Positions 41,564 through 51,252 of a stretch of DNA of 62,641 bases are shown here, piece by piece. Numbering within the stretch: the stretch's first letter is position 1; every line of letters starts with the position of its first letter. Source of the stretch: Actinomycetes bacterium (lineage in GTDB: Bacteria; Actinomycetota; Coriobacteriia; Coriobacteriales; UBA8131). Under the pieces are notes generated by a model. That model was not told the origin of the DNA, searched no databases, and was given only the letters and a program-made list of their open reading frames with translations. The stretch lies in contig WRGR01000038.1 of assembly GCA_009787085.1 (NCBI GenBank), positions 1-62,641 on the forward strand, given 5' to 3'. The translations under genes were made by a program, and so were the position numbers.

Positions 41564-42141
41564 TCCGCCAGCAGAGGCAGATGCCTGGCGGCCACACAGT
41601 GCGGCGTGTGTCCTGTGGTGTTGGCCAGCAGGGCGGCGGCCGTCCCCCCACTGGCCAGCAGGGCGGCGGCCGTCCCCCCACTGGCCAGCAGGGCGGCAGA
41701 TCGGGCAGGCAAAACGCCTTGGTGTCTGGGGTCTTCCTTCTTGCCTGCCTGCTGCTGGTGTTGGCCTTGGCCGTACAGTCTGTTTTTGAGCATACTGAGG
41801 CGGATGCTGTTCGCACTGACAACGGTCGGTATTTAGCGGCGCTGGGCGGGGATCTGAGTGCCGATCCCCTGTCGCTCTCTGATTCGGGATCGCTATTTCA
41901 GATGCTGGCAAAAAGCCCCGACGGACAGATCATCGAGTATCTCAGCCCCGGGATGCCTTCCCAAGCCGCCGCAGCCTTAGTGTCACGGCTTGCAGACGAA
42001 GGTTGGCAGTGCGCCGACGATGCCCAGAGCCGCTGCTTGAATTTCAGCCGCAGAAACGCCGAAGGCAAGACTACGGCTTCGATGTTGGCCCAGGTGTTCG
42101 AGTTTAATGGCCAAAGCAGCATTCTTGTCCAGTTATTTTGA
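41560..42141 (+). CDS. Membrane-anchored Tad-locus protein of unknown function
   Basis: A single membrane helix (VSGVFLLACLLLVLALAVQSVF) at about residues 54-76 follows a Gly/Pro/Gln repeat leader. The following 115 residues have two cysteines (WQCADDAQSRC) and a mixed fold. ATG 41560 overlaps the upstream stop by four bases. No family is recognised. Confidence 0.6.
   Translation: MIRQQRQMPGGHTVRRVSCGVGQQGGGRPPTGQQGGGRPPTGQQGGRSGRQNALVSGVFLLACLLLVLALAVQSVFEHTEADAVRTDNGRYLAALGGDLSADPLSLSDSGSLFQMLAKSPDGQIIEYLSPGMPSQAAAALVSRLADEGWQCADDAQSRCLNFSRRNAEGKTTASMLAQVFEFNGQSSILVQLF
41623..41696 (+). repeat. 30-bp tandem repeat in Tad-locus gene
   Basis: A unit starting GGCCAGCAGGGCGGCGGCCG is repeated about 2.5 times, encoding GGGRPPTGQQ. 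It lies in the cytoplasmic leader before the membrane helix. Confidence 0.93.
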
Positions 42142-42156
42142 GAGGAGAAAGAGGTT

Positions 42157-42474
42157 TTGCAGATAGCCACAACGCTACGGGCACGCATCAGCGGCCTGTT
42201 GAGGTGTCCAAAGCTGGCAGATGGTGAGACGCTGTTGCTGGTGCCCTGCCGGAGCATACACAGCTTCGGCCTGAGCCGCCCGATCGATGTTGCCTTCATC
42301 GATGCTGGTGGCAAGGTGTTGAAAAGCATCACTGGGCTGCCGCCCCGTCGCTTGGCCAGCAGCCGTAAGGCCTGTGCGACGTTGGAGCGCTTCAGTAACG
42401 ACGATCAAGAGTGGTACCCGGAAGGCAGCACCCTAGAACTGACAATTGCCAAGAACCAAAAACGAAGGAGTTAG
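42157..42474 (+). CDS. DUF192 family protein
   Basis: TTG 42157 follows AGAGGAGAAAGAGG. The 105-aa product resembles DUF192: RARISGLLRCPKLADGETLLLVPCRSIHSFGLSRPIDVAFIDAGGKVL carries the family's Cys-x-x-(I/V)H and PIDVxFxD motifs. Function unknown. A frequent neighbour of Tad genes. Confidence 0.78.
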   Translation: MQIATTLRARISGLLRCPKLADGETLLLVPCRSIHSFGLSRPIDVAFIDAGGKVLKSITGLPPRRLASSRKACATLERFSNDDQEWYPEGSTLELTIAKNQKRRS

Positions 42475-42477
42475 CTG

Positions 42478-43044
42478 ATGAGAGAGTGTCCCTATTGCCA
42501 TACTTTGAGTTTCGATGACATGAGTATCTGCTATGGCTGTTTGCATCGTTTTGAACAAACTGGCTCTACCAGCCCGGAAGCGAAAACAGTGTTGGCCGTT
42601 GCCGATGCGGCCAGTGATATGCCACACGTCCAAGATGGCGCTGTGGATGGCCACGCCAACGGTCAAGCGGATATAGAAGGCAGCATGCTGGCCGATTTGC
42701 TGGTGGCACCGGATGCTGATTTGGACAGGCTGCTGACGGAGCATCCCCCTGCGGCTCCAAGTATCCCAAGCGACCTGTTTTGCCCAGAGATAGCAGCCAC
42801 GGACGACTGCGGCCGACCTACGGTCGCAGCTGACCGAGGCATTGTTAGCGGCATGGCACGTCTGCATGTTGAGCTGCCCGAAGGTTATCACTACGACATC
42901 TATCTGGAGAAGCCCGAGGGCGCCAGCATCCAGATCGGCTGGGCAGCTGATGCTGCCTTCCCGGTTTCAGCAAAACCGCTGCCCCCGGCAGCTCCCCAGA
43001 ATGCTGCTATGACACTCTCTCGCGGGTCAGAAAGAGCAAAGTGA
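42478..43044 (+). CDS. Zinc-ribbon protein at end of Tad operon
   Basis: The N-terminus has CPYCHTLSFDDMSICYGC, a Cys4 zinc ribbon. The remaining 165 residues are low in conservation, with an Ala/Asp-rich middle and a C-terminal segment (ARLHVELPEGYHYDIYLEKPEGASIQIG) that may form a beta domain related to FHA. The gene overlaps the convergent CPBP protease by 38 bases at the 3' ends. Function unknown. Confidence 0.55.
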   Translation: MRECPYCHTLSFDDMSICYGCLHRFEQTGSTSPEAKTVLAVADAASDMPHVQDGAVDGHANGQADIEGSMLADLLVAPDADLDRLLTEHPPAAPSIPSDLFCPEIAATDDCGRPTVAADRGIVSGMARLHVELPEGYHYDIYLEKPEGASIQIGWAADAAFPVSAKPLPPAAPQNAAMTLSRGSERAK

Positions 43045-44095
43045 TGGTTCCAGCCAGCAAAACAACGCTCACTGCCAAGCCGCCCTCCAAGCCGAAGTCG
43101 CCGCCGTTGAGCAGGCTGCCAAAGTCAGTTGCTACGAAGTTGAATACGCTGCCGAATCCCTCAAATCCGCTAACCGTGGTTCCGTACAGGCTTCCTTGAG
43201 CAAAGTTCCAAGCGGTGTGAAAGGCTGCGATGCCCCAGATGTCGCCACGTTTCAGGAAATAGACGGCGGCGAAGACCGCAAACAAGAAAAGGTTGACCAA
43301 GGCCAAAGGCGAGCTTCCGGGGTTTGCTGTGTGGAGCAAGGAGAAGAGCAGAGAGCTGATACCGACAGCAACCACCAAAGACTGGCTTCTAGCCAAGGAA
43401 ACGAGTAGCTGGCCGCGGAACAATAGCTCCTCGCTTGCACCCTGAATCACAAAGCCGCCAAGAGCAGCGGCCAGTAACGCCCAAGGGATGCTCGGATTCA
43501 GGCCATGATACTCAAGCGTCCCTGTCAAAAGGCAAATAGCCAGAGACGCTGTGAGCATCAAGACACCAGTGAGAAAGCCTATGGCGTAGCCCCGCAGCGC
43601 GCCGGCAGCCCCTATGGCGTGGCCCCGCAGCGCGCCCGCCGCCCCTATGGCGTGGCCCCGCAGTGCGCCGGCAGCCCCTATGCCTAGGCCCATGGCAGTC
43701 AAGTTGCGTTTCTCCATGAAGTGGCAATAGAAAATACAGGTGATGATCGACCCCAATGTGGAGTAGAGCGCCACCAGCTTGGCTTGCGGGCTTTTGGCCA
43801 GCACAGCAGCGTATTCGCTTGCTGAGAAGCCTCCAGGATCAAGACCGAACTGCAATGCTTGGCCGAACTCCGGGTCGGCCAGAAGCATTGGCAGTAGGCC
43901 GAGGGCAGAAAGCAGGCCTCCCAAAACCACCTGACCAACAACGAGAACTGCCAAAAACACCAATACCTCGACAGCTAGGCAGGATATCTTGTCTTTGGGC
44001 CGAGGCGGTGTCAGGGCTACTCCCTGTTCAGCTTGCCGCCGAGCATCTTGGATTATCCTAGGGAGATGCCGACCAATCATGCTATGCCAGCTCAT
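43007..44095 (-). CDS. CPBP-family intramembrane metalloprotease
   Basis: The CPBP motifs are all present: GASEELLFRGQLL (EExxxR), FSLLHTANP (FxxxH), and AAFHTAWNFAQG (HxxxN). Eight membrane segments are likely. The N-terminus begins inside a MITE end, giving MIGRHLPR at codons 6-13. An insert of about 33 residues, made of three copies of an Ala/Gly/Arg unit (AIGAAGALRG), lies in a hydrophilic loop before the catalytic region (43588-43685). Confidence 0.82.
   Translation of the reverse strand: MSWHSMIGRHLPRIIQDARRQAEQGVALTPPRPKDKISCLAVEVLVFLAVLVVGQVVLGGLLSALGLLPMLLADPEFGQALQFGLDPGGFSASEYAAVLAKSPQAKLVALYSTLGSIITCIFYCHFMEKRNLTAMGLGIGAAGALRGHAIGAAGALRGHAIGAAGALRGYAIGFLTGVLMLTASLAICLLTGTLEYHGLNPSIPWALLAAALGGFVIQGASEELLFRGQLLVSLARSQSLVVAVGISSLLFSLLHTANPGSSPLALVNLFLFAVFAAVYFLKRGDIWGIAAFHTAWNFAQGSLYGTTVSGFEGFGSVFNFVATDFGSLLNGGDFGLEGGLAVSVVLLAGTITLLFLTRERVS
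43588..43685 (-). repeat. 33-bp tandem repeat within CPBP protease gene
   Basis: Three copies of a unit beginning TATGGCGTGGCCCCGCAGCG (plus-strand reading) encode AIGAAGALRGH/Y. Differences between copies are few. Confidence 0.93.
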
Positions 44096-44132
44096 AAGAT
44101 GGCGCGGCCTGACTGACCGGCACTTCCCTAAG
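44058..44132 (+). repeat. Short MITE-like element, copy G
   Basis: Left end CTAGGGAGATGCCGACCAAT and right end TGACCGGCACTTCCCTAAG enclose only about 35 bp, without the CGTCATTGCGG core. It contributes the first 13 codons of the CPBP protease ORF. Confidence 0.75.
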
Positions 44133-44346
44133 CCGAGGAAGCCAACGCTTACTGTGCATATTGTCCACAGGCACCTAAACTCCTCCTTGAAGTTGTCGGT
44201 TGTCAGGCAGTTTATAAAGATGGTTGCTGTTCCGCTGTCATTATATCTCCAATTGCGTTATCATATGCGCATGTTTTATAGCATCAGACGAGCTTGGATC
44301 TAAAGGAGTGTCAAAAGCCCGGTCCGCATGGAGGTGATCTTCGAGT

Positions 44347-45378
44347 ATGCCATGGAATAAGTCTATGCCCGCACATCCCGTTGTCGCTGTGGCCGGTGCC
44401 ACCGGCGCTGTTGGCCGTGAAATGTTGGCCGTGTTGGATCAGCGCGGCTTTCCCGCTGACGCACTGCGGGCCTTAGCCAGTGCTCGGAGTGTCGGCTGCG
44501 TCCTGCCTTTCAGGGACGGGCAGCTGACGGTGGCGGAAATGCGACCGGATAGTTTCACAGATGTGGACATCGCCCTTTTCGCTGCCGGTGGCTCGGTTTC
44601 TGAGCAGTTCTGGCAGGATGTGGTTTCTGCCGGGGCAGTGATGATCGACAACTCATCGGCTTTCAGGATGGCAGAAGGCGTGCCTTTAGTGGTGCCGGAG
44701 GTCAACCCCCAAGCCCTGCGCTACCACTCCGGTGTCATAGCCAACCCGAACTGCTCCACCATCCAGATGGTGGTGGCCCTGGCACCCCTAAATGCTCTTG
44801 CCCATATCCGGCGGGTGGTGGTTTCCACTTACCAAGCGGCCAGTGGTGCCGGAGCCGGCGCTATGAGCGAGCTGTTCGAGCAGAGCCGCCAATTTCTGGA
44901 CGGAGAAACGCTGACCGTTGAACATTTTGCTCACCCCATTGCCTTTAACTGCATCCCTCAGATCGATGTCTTTTTGGAGGACGGCAGCACTAAAGAGGAA
45001 TGGAAGATGGTGGTGGAGACGAAGAAGATCCTTGGCGATTCAAGCATCGAGGTCTTTGCCAACTGCGTACGGGTGCCGGTGCTGCGTAGCCATGCCGAGA
45101 TGGTCAACGTCCAGTTCGATGAGCCGCTGAGCATCGATCAGGCCATTGCGGCTTGGGAAGCGGCTCCTGGGGTCATCGTTATGGACGATCCCCTTGCCAA
45201 GGCTTACCCGATGCCCGGCCTTCTGGCCGGTACTGATGCAGTGTACATCGGCCGCATCCGCCGCGATCCGACCGTTCCCTATGGCTTGAACTTCTGGTGC
45301 GTGGCTGACCAACTACGTAAAGGTGCAGCCTTGAACGCTGTGCAAATAGCTGAGCTGCTTTGTGAGCCGCCCGCCTGA
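44347..45378 (+). CDS. asd: Aspartate-semialdehyde dehydrogenase
   Basis: The N-terminal NADP loop is VAVAGATGAVGREMLAVL. The catalytic Cys136 is in ANPNCST; the active-site His and the C-terminal RVPVLRSHAEMVNVQ segment are seen. It makes aspartate semialdehyde for Lys, diaminopimelate, Thr and Met. ATG 44347 follows GGAGGTGATC at about ten bases; ATG 44365 is the alternative. The 214-bp spacer upstream has AT-rich stretches but no promoter that can be fixed. Confidence 0.93.
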   Translation: MPWNKSMPAHPVVAVAGATGAVGREMLAVLDQRGFPADALRALASARSVGCVLPFRDGQLTVAEMRPDSFTDVDIALFAAGGSVSEQFWQDVVSAGAVMIDNSSAFRMAEGVPLVVPEVNPQALRYHSGVIANPNCSTIQMVVALAPLNALAHIRRVVVSTYQAASGAGAGAMSELFEQSRQFLDGETLTVEHFAHPIAFNCIPQIDVFLEDGSTKEEWKMVVETKKILGDSSIEVFANCVRVPVLRSHAEMVNVQFDEPLSIDQAIAAWEAAPGVIVMDDPLAKAYPMPGLLAGTDAVYIGRIRRDPTVPYGLNFWCVADQLRKGAALNAVQIAELLCEPPA

Positions 45379-45461
45379 AAAGCCTTGGCCGTCCGAAAGC
45401 AGACGTTCGCAAGAAGCTGTTGCTCCAATGCCTGTAAGTCCCTGTTAAGAAAGGAACCATC

Positions 45462-45833
45462 ATGCCTGATCCCAACGCCCCCCAACCGCAATACGCCCCG
45501 TCCCAGCCTCAGTACGTGCCTACGCCACAGCCGTATGTGCCGCCTGCGCCCCAACAGCCCCAGCCGTTGACGATGCTTTCCGGCGGCATGAAGGCCGCTT
45601 GGTTCTTCATCGGCTTTCTGCTCGGCATCCCCGGCATCCTGATCGCCTATGCCACCAACCAAGACAAGCTCCCCAACGTGAAGAGCGAGTGCATCAAGTT
45701 CTCGGCCATCGGCTTCGGCATCAGCATCGCGCTCTGGGTACTCATGGGCATTCTTTGGTCGGTAGCCATATTGTCGTTTATCCCGATGCTCGCGAGCAGC
45801 AGCGATATGAGCTATTTCCTCAATAGCTATTAA
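45462..45833 (+). CDS. Pro/Gln-rich small membrane protein
   Basis: The 123-aa protein has a Pro/Gln/Tyr N-terminus (residues 1-37, repeats such as QPQYVP) and two membrane helices (AAWFFIGFLLGIPGILIAYA and ALWVLMGILWSVAILSFIPML). ATG 45462 follows AAGAAAGGAACC. Family unknown; such small proteins sometimes are membrane-complex accessory factors. Confidence 0.6.
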   Translation: MPDPNAPQPQYAPSQPQYVPTPQPYVPPAPQQPQPLTMLSGGMKAAWFFIGFLLGIPGILIAYATNQDKLPNVKSECIKFSAIGFGISIALWVLMGILWSVAILSFIPMLASSSDMSYFLNSY

Positions 45834-45838
45834 GGTGG

Positions 45839-45935
45839 CGTGACATGGTTTGCAGCATGCCGCCGTCCAGCGGTAGCGCAAACAGGATACGAAAAGTCAG
45901 TGCCATTTTCATGCTTGAACCGGTGCTTCCTTAGT
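45839..45935 (+). repeat. Second repeat family, single-unit copy
   Basis: GGCGTGACATGGTTTGCAGC, then CATGCCGCCGTCCAGCGGTAGC, GTCAGTGCCATTTTCATGC and a MITE-type end CCGGTGCTTCCTTAG. It matches 28914-29036 closely except that the 33-bp unit occurs once. It lies between convergent genes. Confidence 0.75.
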
Positions 45936-46518
45936 CGTCGTCGGCTAGGCGTTCTGTCAATCGGCTTTTGTCCAGCGCCTTAGCTAGCGGCCAGCCGAGG
46001 GCATAGAGCACAATGGCTTGGCCGAGGCCGATGCAGAGTATGCCGAAAAGATACATCGCTGGCCAGGAGTCGGACAGGCTGATGTTGGTGAAGGGAATGG
46101 TGTAAAAGCCGAAGGCTGCCAGCATCAGCGGTAGATAGGCAGGGACGATAGCGGCGTTGGCCAGTACCGGCCCGGCCAGCGCCAGCGGTCGGATGTGGCG
46201 GAAACGCCACATCCAAAGGCTGCCAAGGCCAGTTGCCAGGCTGCCGAACACCACGTCCAATAAACCGAGTGGACCGGTGCCGTTGATGGCCATGCCGAGA
46301 CTGTTGGCCAGCACACAGCCCAGGGCCAGTCCGGGGATGGCGGCTGGCGTGAAGAGGGCCAGGACACAGGCTGCCTCGGAGATGCGCAGCTGCACAGGCC
46401 CCCAAGAAAAGGTCTGCAAGACGACCATGGCCAGCAAGCTCAGCGCGGCATAGAGTGCGGCTATAAGCCCGCAACGGGCAATGAAGCGGCTGTTTTTGCC
46501 GCGATCCTGTTTCGTCAC
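45931..46518 (-). CDS. queT: Queuosine-precursor transporter QueT (ECF S component-like)
   Basis: The 195-aa membrane protein has six helices and the QueT signature VQLRISEAACVLALFTPAAIPGL, with GCVLANSLG and GPLGLLDVVFGSLAT. It imports a queuosine precursor together with an ECF energising module located elsewhere. GTG 46518 follows GAAAGG. I searched for a preQ1 riboswitch upstream by eye and saw none. Confidence 0.82.
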   Translation of the reverse strand: MTKQDRGKNSRFIARCGLIAALYAALSLLAMVVLQTFSWGPVQLRISEAACVLALFTPAAIPGLALGCVLANSLGMAINGTGPLGLLDVVFGSLATGLGSLWMWRFRHIRPLALAGPVLANAAIVPAYLPLMLAAFGFYTIPFTNISLSDSWPAMYLFGILCIGLGQAIVLYALGWPLAKALDKSRLTERLADDD

Positions 46519-46631
46519 CGACTAACCTTTCAGGCTCCGAACAACTTCATACCACATTCCAGTATAGCGAACACTGCCAAGCTCGATATGGTAGTCTGAG
46601 AGTTGGGAAAACTCTTACGATTGGAGCTTTT

Positions 46632-47333
46632 TTGATTGCTTTTTTGAATTCGGATCAAGTCATTTTCGCAGTAATCAGCATCATCTGCTTTATCCCATCG
46701 ATTGTCGTCCATGAGGTATCGCATGCTTTTGCGGCCCTGAAGATGGGCGACACCACGGCCAAGGACTCCAAACGGCTGACATTGAATCCGATGGCGCATG
46801 TTGACCCTTTCGGCACAGTCGTGTTGCCGTTGTTGTTGGCGATCTGCGGCCTTCCGGTGTTCGGCTATGCCAAACCGGTGCCCTATAACCCGAACCGCTT
46901 CCGTAATTTCAAGGTGGGGGAAGTGGTGACTGGCTTGGCTGGGCCGGCCTCAAACATTCTGATGGCCTTGGCCGCCGCCATTGTCGCACTGGTGGTGTCG
47001 CAGTTCGATTGGGTCGCCTCACCTGTCTCCTATTGGCTGATGAGCGGGCTGTACCTCTTTATCTTTGTCAACTTCGCGCTGGCCTTTTTCAACCTGCTGC
47101 CGATACCGCCGCTGGACGGCTCCAGCGTCATCTTGCCCTTACTGCCGCGCCGGGCGTACCCGGCTTGGTATAAGATCCAGCACTATGCTATGCCGGTGCT
47201 GCTGGTGCTGGTCATCGGTGTGCCCTATATTACGGCGATGTTCGGATATCAGCCCTTCAACCCGCTTTTAGCCTATATCCGGGCCACTGCCGGCAACCTG
47301 ACCGGTCTTTTCGCGCCGTGGGCTGGGGGCTAG
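46632..47333 (+). CDS. M50-family site-2 zinc metalloprotease
   Basis: IVVHEVSHAFAALKMGD is the HExxH zinc site inside a membrane helix; NLLPIPPLDGSSV supplies the distal Asp ligand motif (NxxPxPxLDG). Five to six membrane segments, 233 aa, as in the compact bacterial M50B group. TTG 46632 with TTGGAG upstream is the best start. Its TAG stop again resembles the edge of a MITE end (CTAGGAAGATGCCGA). Confidence 0.85.
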   Translation: MIAFLNSDQVIFAVISIICFIPSIVVHEVSHAFAALKMGDTTAKDSKRLTLNPMAHVDPFGTVVLPLLLAICGLPVFGYAKPVPYNPNRFRNFKVGEVVTGLAGPASNILMALAAAIVALVVSQFDWVASPVSYWLMSGLYLFIFVNFALAFFNLLPIPPLDGSSVILPLLPRRAYPAWYKIQHYAMPVLLVLVIGVPYITAMFGYQPFNPLLAYIRATAGNLTGLFAPWAGG

Positions 47334-47427
47334 GAAGATGCCGAGGCACTGCTGGCAAAGGATGTCTTCGGGCAGGTGACTTTATCCTTCTGCTAGAATT
47401 AGCGCGTATCAAAAAACATACGGTTAG

Positions 47428-48489
<1,062 letters not shown>

Positions 48490-48519
48490 TCAGCGGCTGG
48501 TGTTGGCAGCGAGGTTCCA

Positions 48520-49338
48520 GTGTCTTACCGGGTTAAGATAGAGTCCTTCGAAGGCCCCTTCGAGTTGTTGCTGGCCTTGGTCAGCAATCAGAAGGTAGAC
48601 ATTGGCCGCATTTCGATCAGCGAGGTGGCCGACCAGTACTTGGCACATATCGACGGTCTACGCGACTTGGACATGGACGTGGCCAGTGACTTTTTGGTGG
48701 TCGCTGCAACCCTGCTGTCGCTGAAGGCGGCGGCGCTGCTGCCCGATGTCCCACTGGATATAGGCGAGGAGCTAGATGAGTACTCGCCGGAAGAGGCCAG
48801 AGACATCCTGGTCGCCCGTCTTTTGGCCTATAAGCAGTTCAAGAACGTGGCTGCCGTCCTAAACAGCCGCTTGGAGAATGAGGGTCGGATGCACGCCCGT
48901 CAAGCTGGTTTGGAGGCGGCCTTTGTCGGTTTGCTCCCGGACTACTTGGCAGGGGTGACCCTGCACTCGCTGGCACTGATCTCGGCCGACTTGGCTGCCC
49001 GGCGCGAGGTCTTCTTGCTGGAGGCTGAGCATATTGCCTCTAAGCCACTGCCGGTCGAGGCGTATATCGGCGAGCTGCTAGAACGTCTTGCTGCTGCCGG
49101 GCATCTCAGCTTCTCGAGTGTCCTGAGGGGCGGCCACGGCCCGGCTCAGGTAGTGGTCGGCTTTTTAGCCATTTTGGAGCTTTATCATCGCGGTATGGTA
49201 GATTTGGAGCAGGCCGAGGCCTTCGACGACATCGGCATCCATTACCGTCAGCCCAGCGAATGGGCTCCGGCACCGAATATGGCCGATGACCAGATGGAGC
49301 CGATTGACCAATATTTGGCATCTTTAGACCAGGAGTAG
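48520..49338 (+). CDS. scpA: Segregation and condensation protein A
   Basis: GTG 48520 follows GCGAGG. FEGPFELLLALVSNQKVDIGRISISEVADQYL is the ScpA N-terminal signature, followed by ADFLVVAATLL-like helices and a winged-helix C-terminus. The kleisin links the two SMC heads in condensin. 272 aa, of normal length. Confidence 0.92.
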   Translation: MSYRVKIESFEGPFELLLALVSNQKVDIGRISISEVADQYLAHIDGLRDLDMDVASDFLVVAATLLSLKAAALLPDVPLDIGEELDEYSPEEARDILVARLLAYKQFKNVAAVLNSRLENEGRMHARQAGLEAAFVGLLPDYLAGVTLHSLALISADLAARREVFLLEAEHIASKPLPVEAYIGELLERLAAAGHLSFSSVLRGGHGPAQVVVGFLAILELYHRGMVDLEQAEAFDDIGIHYRQPSEWAPAPNMADDQMEPIDQYLASLDQE

Positions 49339-49341
49339 ACG

Positions 49342-50004
49342 ATGGAAGATAATAACAAGATCGAACCAGTGTTGGAGGCCTTGCTCTTCGTTTCCGACGA
49401 GCCGGTGAGTGCTGCCACCCTCGCCCGCATTCTGAGAAAAAGCCCCTCTGAGATCGATGCCGCGCTCTGCTCTCTGGCCGAGCATTTAGAGGACCAGGAG
49501 CGGGGCATCCAGCTGCGTGAGGTGGCTGGTGGCTGGCGGCTTTACTCCCACCCGGCCTATCATGAGCTGATCGAGGCCTATGTTATCAGCTGGGATACCC
49601 GTTCGCTCTCGCAAGCGGCGTTGGAGGCTCTGGCAGTGATCGCTTACCATCAGCCGGCCAGCCGTACTGCGGTCAACGGCATTCGGGGGGTGAACTCCGA
49701 TGCGGTGATCTCCAGCTTGGTGGAGAAGGGGCTGGTGCGTGAGGTGGGCAGGGACACAGGGCCGGGCAACGCCATCCTCTATGGCACCACCCGTGCCTTT
49801 TTGGAGAAGTTCGGTCTGAAGAGCTTAAAGGATTTGCCGCCGTTGGAAGACTTTGCCCCCGATGAGGCGAGCCGGGAGTTCATCAAAGCCCGTCTATCGT
49901 CCGGTATGGGTTTGGGGTTGCAGTCCTCGCTGGATGCCGATCCGTCATCGGATGCCCGATCGCTGGCGACGGATGCTGTGGACGACCTAGAGCTTATCGA
50001 CTGA
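49342..50004 (+). CDS. scpB: Segregation and condensation protein B
   Basis: Two winged-helix domains; LEALLFVSDEPVSAATLA opens and EALAVIAYHQPASRTAVNGIRGVNSDAVI is the family core. It binds ScpA. 220 aa; starts 3 bp after scpA. Confidence 0.93.
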   Translation: MEDNNKIEPVLEALLFVSDEPVSAATLARILRKSPSEIDAALCSLAEHLEDQERGIQLREVAGGWRLYSHPAYHELIEAYVISWDTRSLSQAALEALAVIAYHQPASRTAVNGIRGVNSDAVISSLVEKGLVREVGRDTGPGNAILYGTTRAFLEKFGLKSLKDLPPLEDFAPDEASREFIKARLSSGMGLGLQSSLDADPSSDARSLATDAVDDLELID

Positions 50005-50028
50005 GGCCATGCTCACAGCTTGGCGCAA

Positions 50029-50053
50029 TAACATTGATTGGCGCTTCCCTTGC
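50029..50053 (+). repeat. Solo MITE right end between scpB and rluB
   Basis: ACATTGATTGGCGCTTCCCTT matches the consensus right end. No left end is recognised. Confidence 0.55.
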
Positions 50054-50109
50054 GCTAGGCAGAGTCGGCGACGCGACATCCGTGTTCGACAACTTGGACT
50101 CCCAGTCTG

Positions 50110-50997
50110 ATGTCTGCTGAACCTGCCGATACCCCGGGCATTTCCGGGAGCTTTTCCTACCCATTGCGCTTGCAGAAGTTCTTGGCGAGGGCAGGTGTGG
50201 CCAGCCGTCGCGGCTCAGAAGCCCTGATGACGGCGGGGCGGGTGACGGTGAACGGGGTCACAGTATGCGAGTTGGGCAGCCGGGTCGATCCTGGTTGCGA
50301 CGAGGTGCGAGTCGACGGGCGACTGGTGCTTGTGGCGACTAGGCCAAGCTACTTGATGCTCAACAAGCCTTCCGGTTATTTGACCACGATGGCCGATCCC
50401 CAAGGCCGTCCAACAGTGCGCCAGTTGGTGCCAACGGCCAGCTTGCCAGGGCTTTTTCCCGTTGGCCGCCTAGACTATGACACCACCGGCCTTTTGCTCT
50501 TCATGACTGACGGCGAGCTAGGGCATCTGTTGTTGCACCCCCGTCGCCATGTCAACAAGCGCTACCGGGTACTGGCCGACGGTTGCTTCGATGAGTCGGC
50601 CGCCGAGCGCCTCCGTGCCGGTGTGCTGCTTGCCGACGGCATGACCCGACCGGCTACAATCGAGATAGGGGAGCGTCAAGACAAGCAACTGACGGCACGG
50701 CAAAGCTTACAACAACACAGTGGCCGCAGCCTGTTCAGCCAAGCCACTGAGGTTTGCTGCACCATCAGCGAGGGTCGCAAACGGCAAGTGAAGCGGATGT
50801 TCGCTCATGTCGGCCATCCGGTATTGGAGCTTGAGCGCCAAGCCTTCGGGCCGCTGTCACTGGGAGATCTAGAACCCGGCAGTTGGCGGCAGCTGACCGC
50901 CCAAGAGGTTGAGGCGTTGCGCGAGGCTGCCGGGATGGCCGCAGACGGCGGCTTTGCCCAGAAGATGGCGCAACATGATCAGACCGGTGCTTCCTAG
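50110..50997 (+). CDS. rluB: Ribosomal large-subunit pseudouridine synthase, RluB family
   Basis: N-terminal S4 domain (RLQKFLARAGVASRRGSEALM) and the RsuA-family catalytic GRLDYDTTGLLLF with its Asp. Later CTISEGRKRQVKRMFAHVGHPV is conserved. It converts a uridine in 23S rRNA helix 69/90-type sites to pseudouridine. 295 aa. Its last three codons and stop (ACC GGT GCT TCC TAG region) lie in a MITE right end, so the C-terminus is element-derived. Confidence 0.9.
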   Translation: MSAEPADTPGISGSFSYPLRLQKFLARAGVASRRGSEALMTAGRVTVNGVTVCELGSRVDPGCDEVRVDGRLVLVATRPSYLMLNKPSGYLTTMADPQGRPTVRQLVPTASLPGLFPVGRLDYDTTGLLLFMTDGELGHLLLHPRRHVNKRYRVLADGCFDESAAERLRAGVLLADGMTRPATIEIGERQDKQLTARQSLQQHSGRSLFSQATEVCCTISEGRKRQVKRMFAHVGHPVLELERQAFGPLSLGDLEPGSWRQLTAQEVEALREAAGMAADGGFAQKMAQHDQTGAS

Positions 50998-51075
50998 GAA
51001 AATGCCATGTCTCTGTTAAGCTACCGTTGACATGCAGTACCAGTCATTGCGGGCTCAGGGCCGCGATCTTTCATC
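50974..51075 (+). repeat. Degenerate MITE-like sequences, copy H, after rluB
   Basis: A right end (ATGATCAGACCGGTGCTTCCTAG, read in two parts, 50975-50997) abuts a left end CTAGGAAAATGCC. A core AGTCATTGCGGGC...GCCGCGATCTTTC lies at 51042-51072. Boundaries are approximate. Confidence 0.6.
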
Positions 51076-51252
51076 GGGCGCAGGGCATGTGAACTGAAAC
51101 TGCAGACATGCCGACATTATTTGATGGGGTCATTCCGTGTCAACACTGGTTTAGCATAGAAAATGCTATTGACAAGCTGAGAAGTATTTATCATATTAGA
51201 TCAGGGGCAGGGCGCTCCGAGACAAGAACGTCAAGAGCAGAGAGGATAGTCG

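Noticed and set aside
46519-46631. preQ1 riboswitch upstream of queT
   Set aside because: The short H-type pseudoknot signature (GGTTC..., CACCC, A-rich tail) could not be found by eye on the relevant strand.
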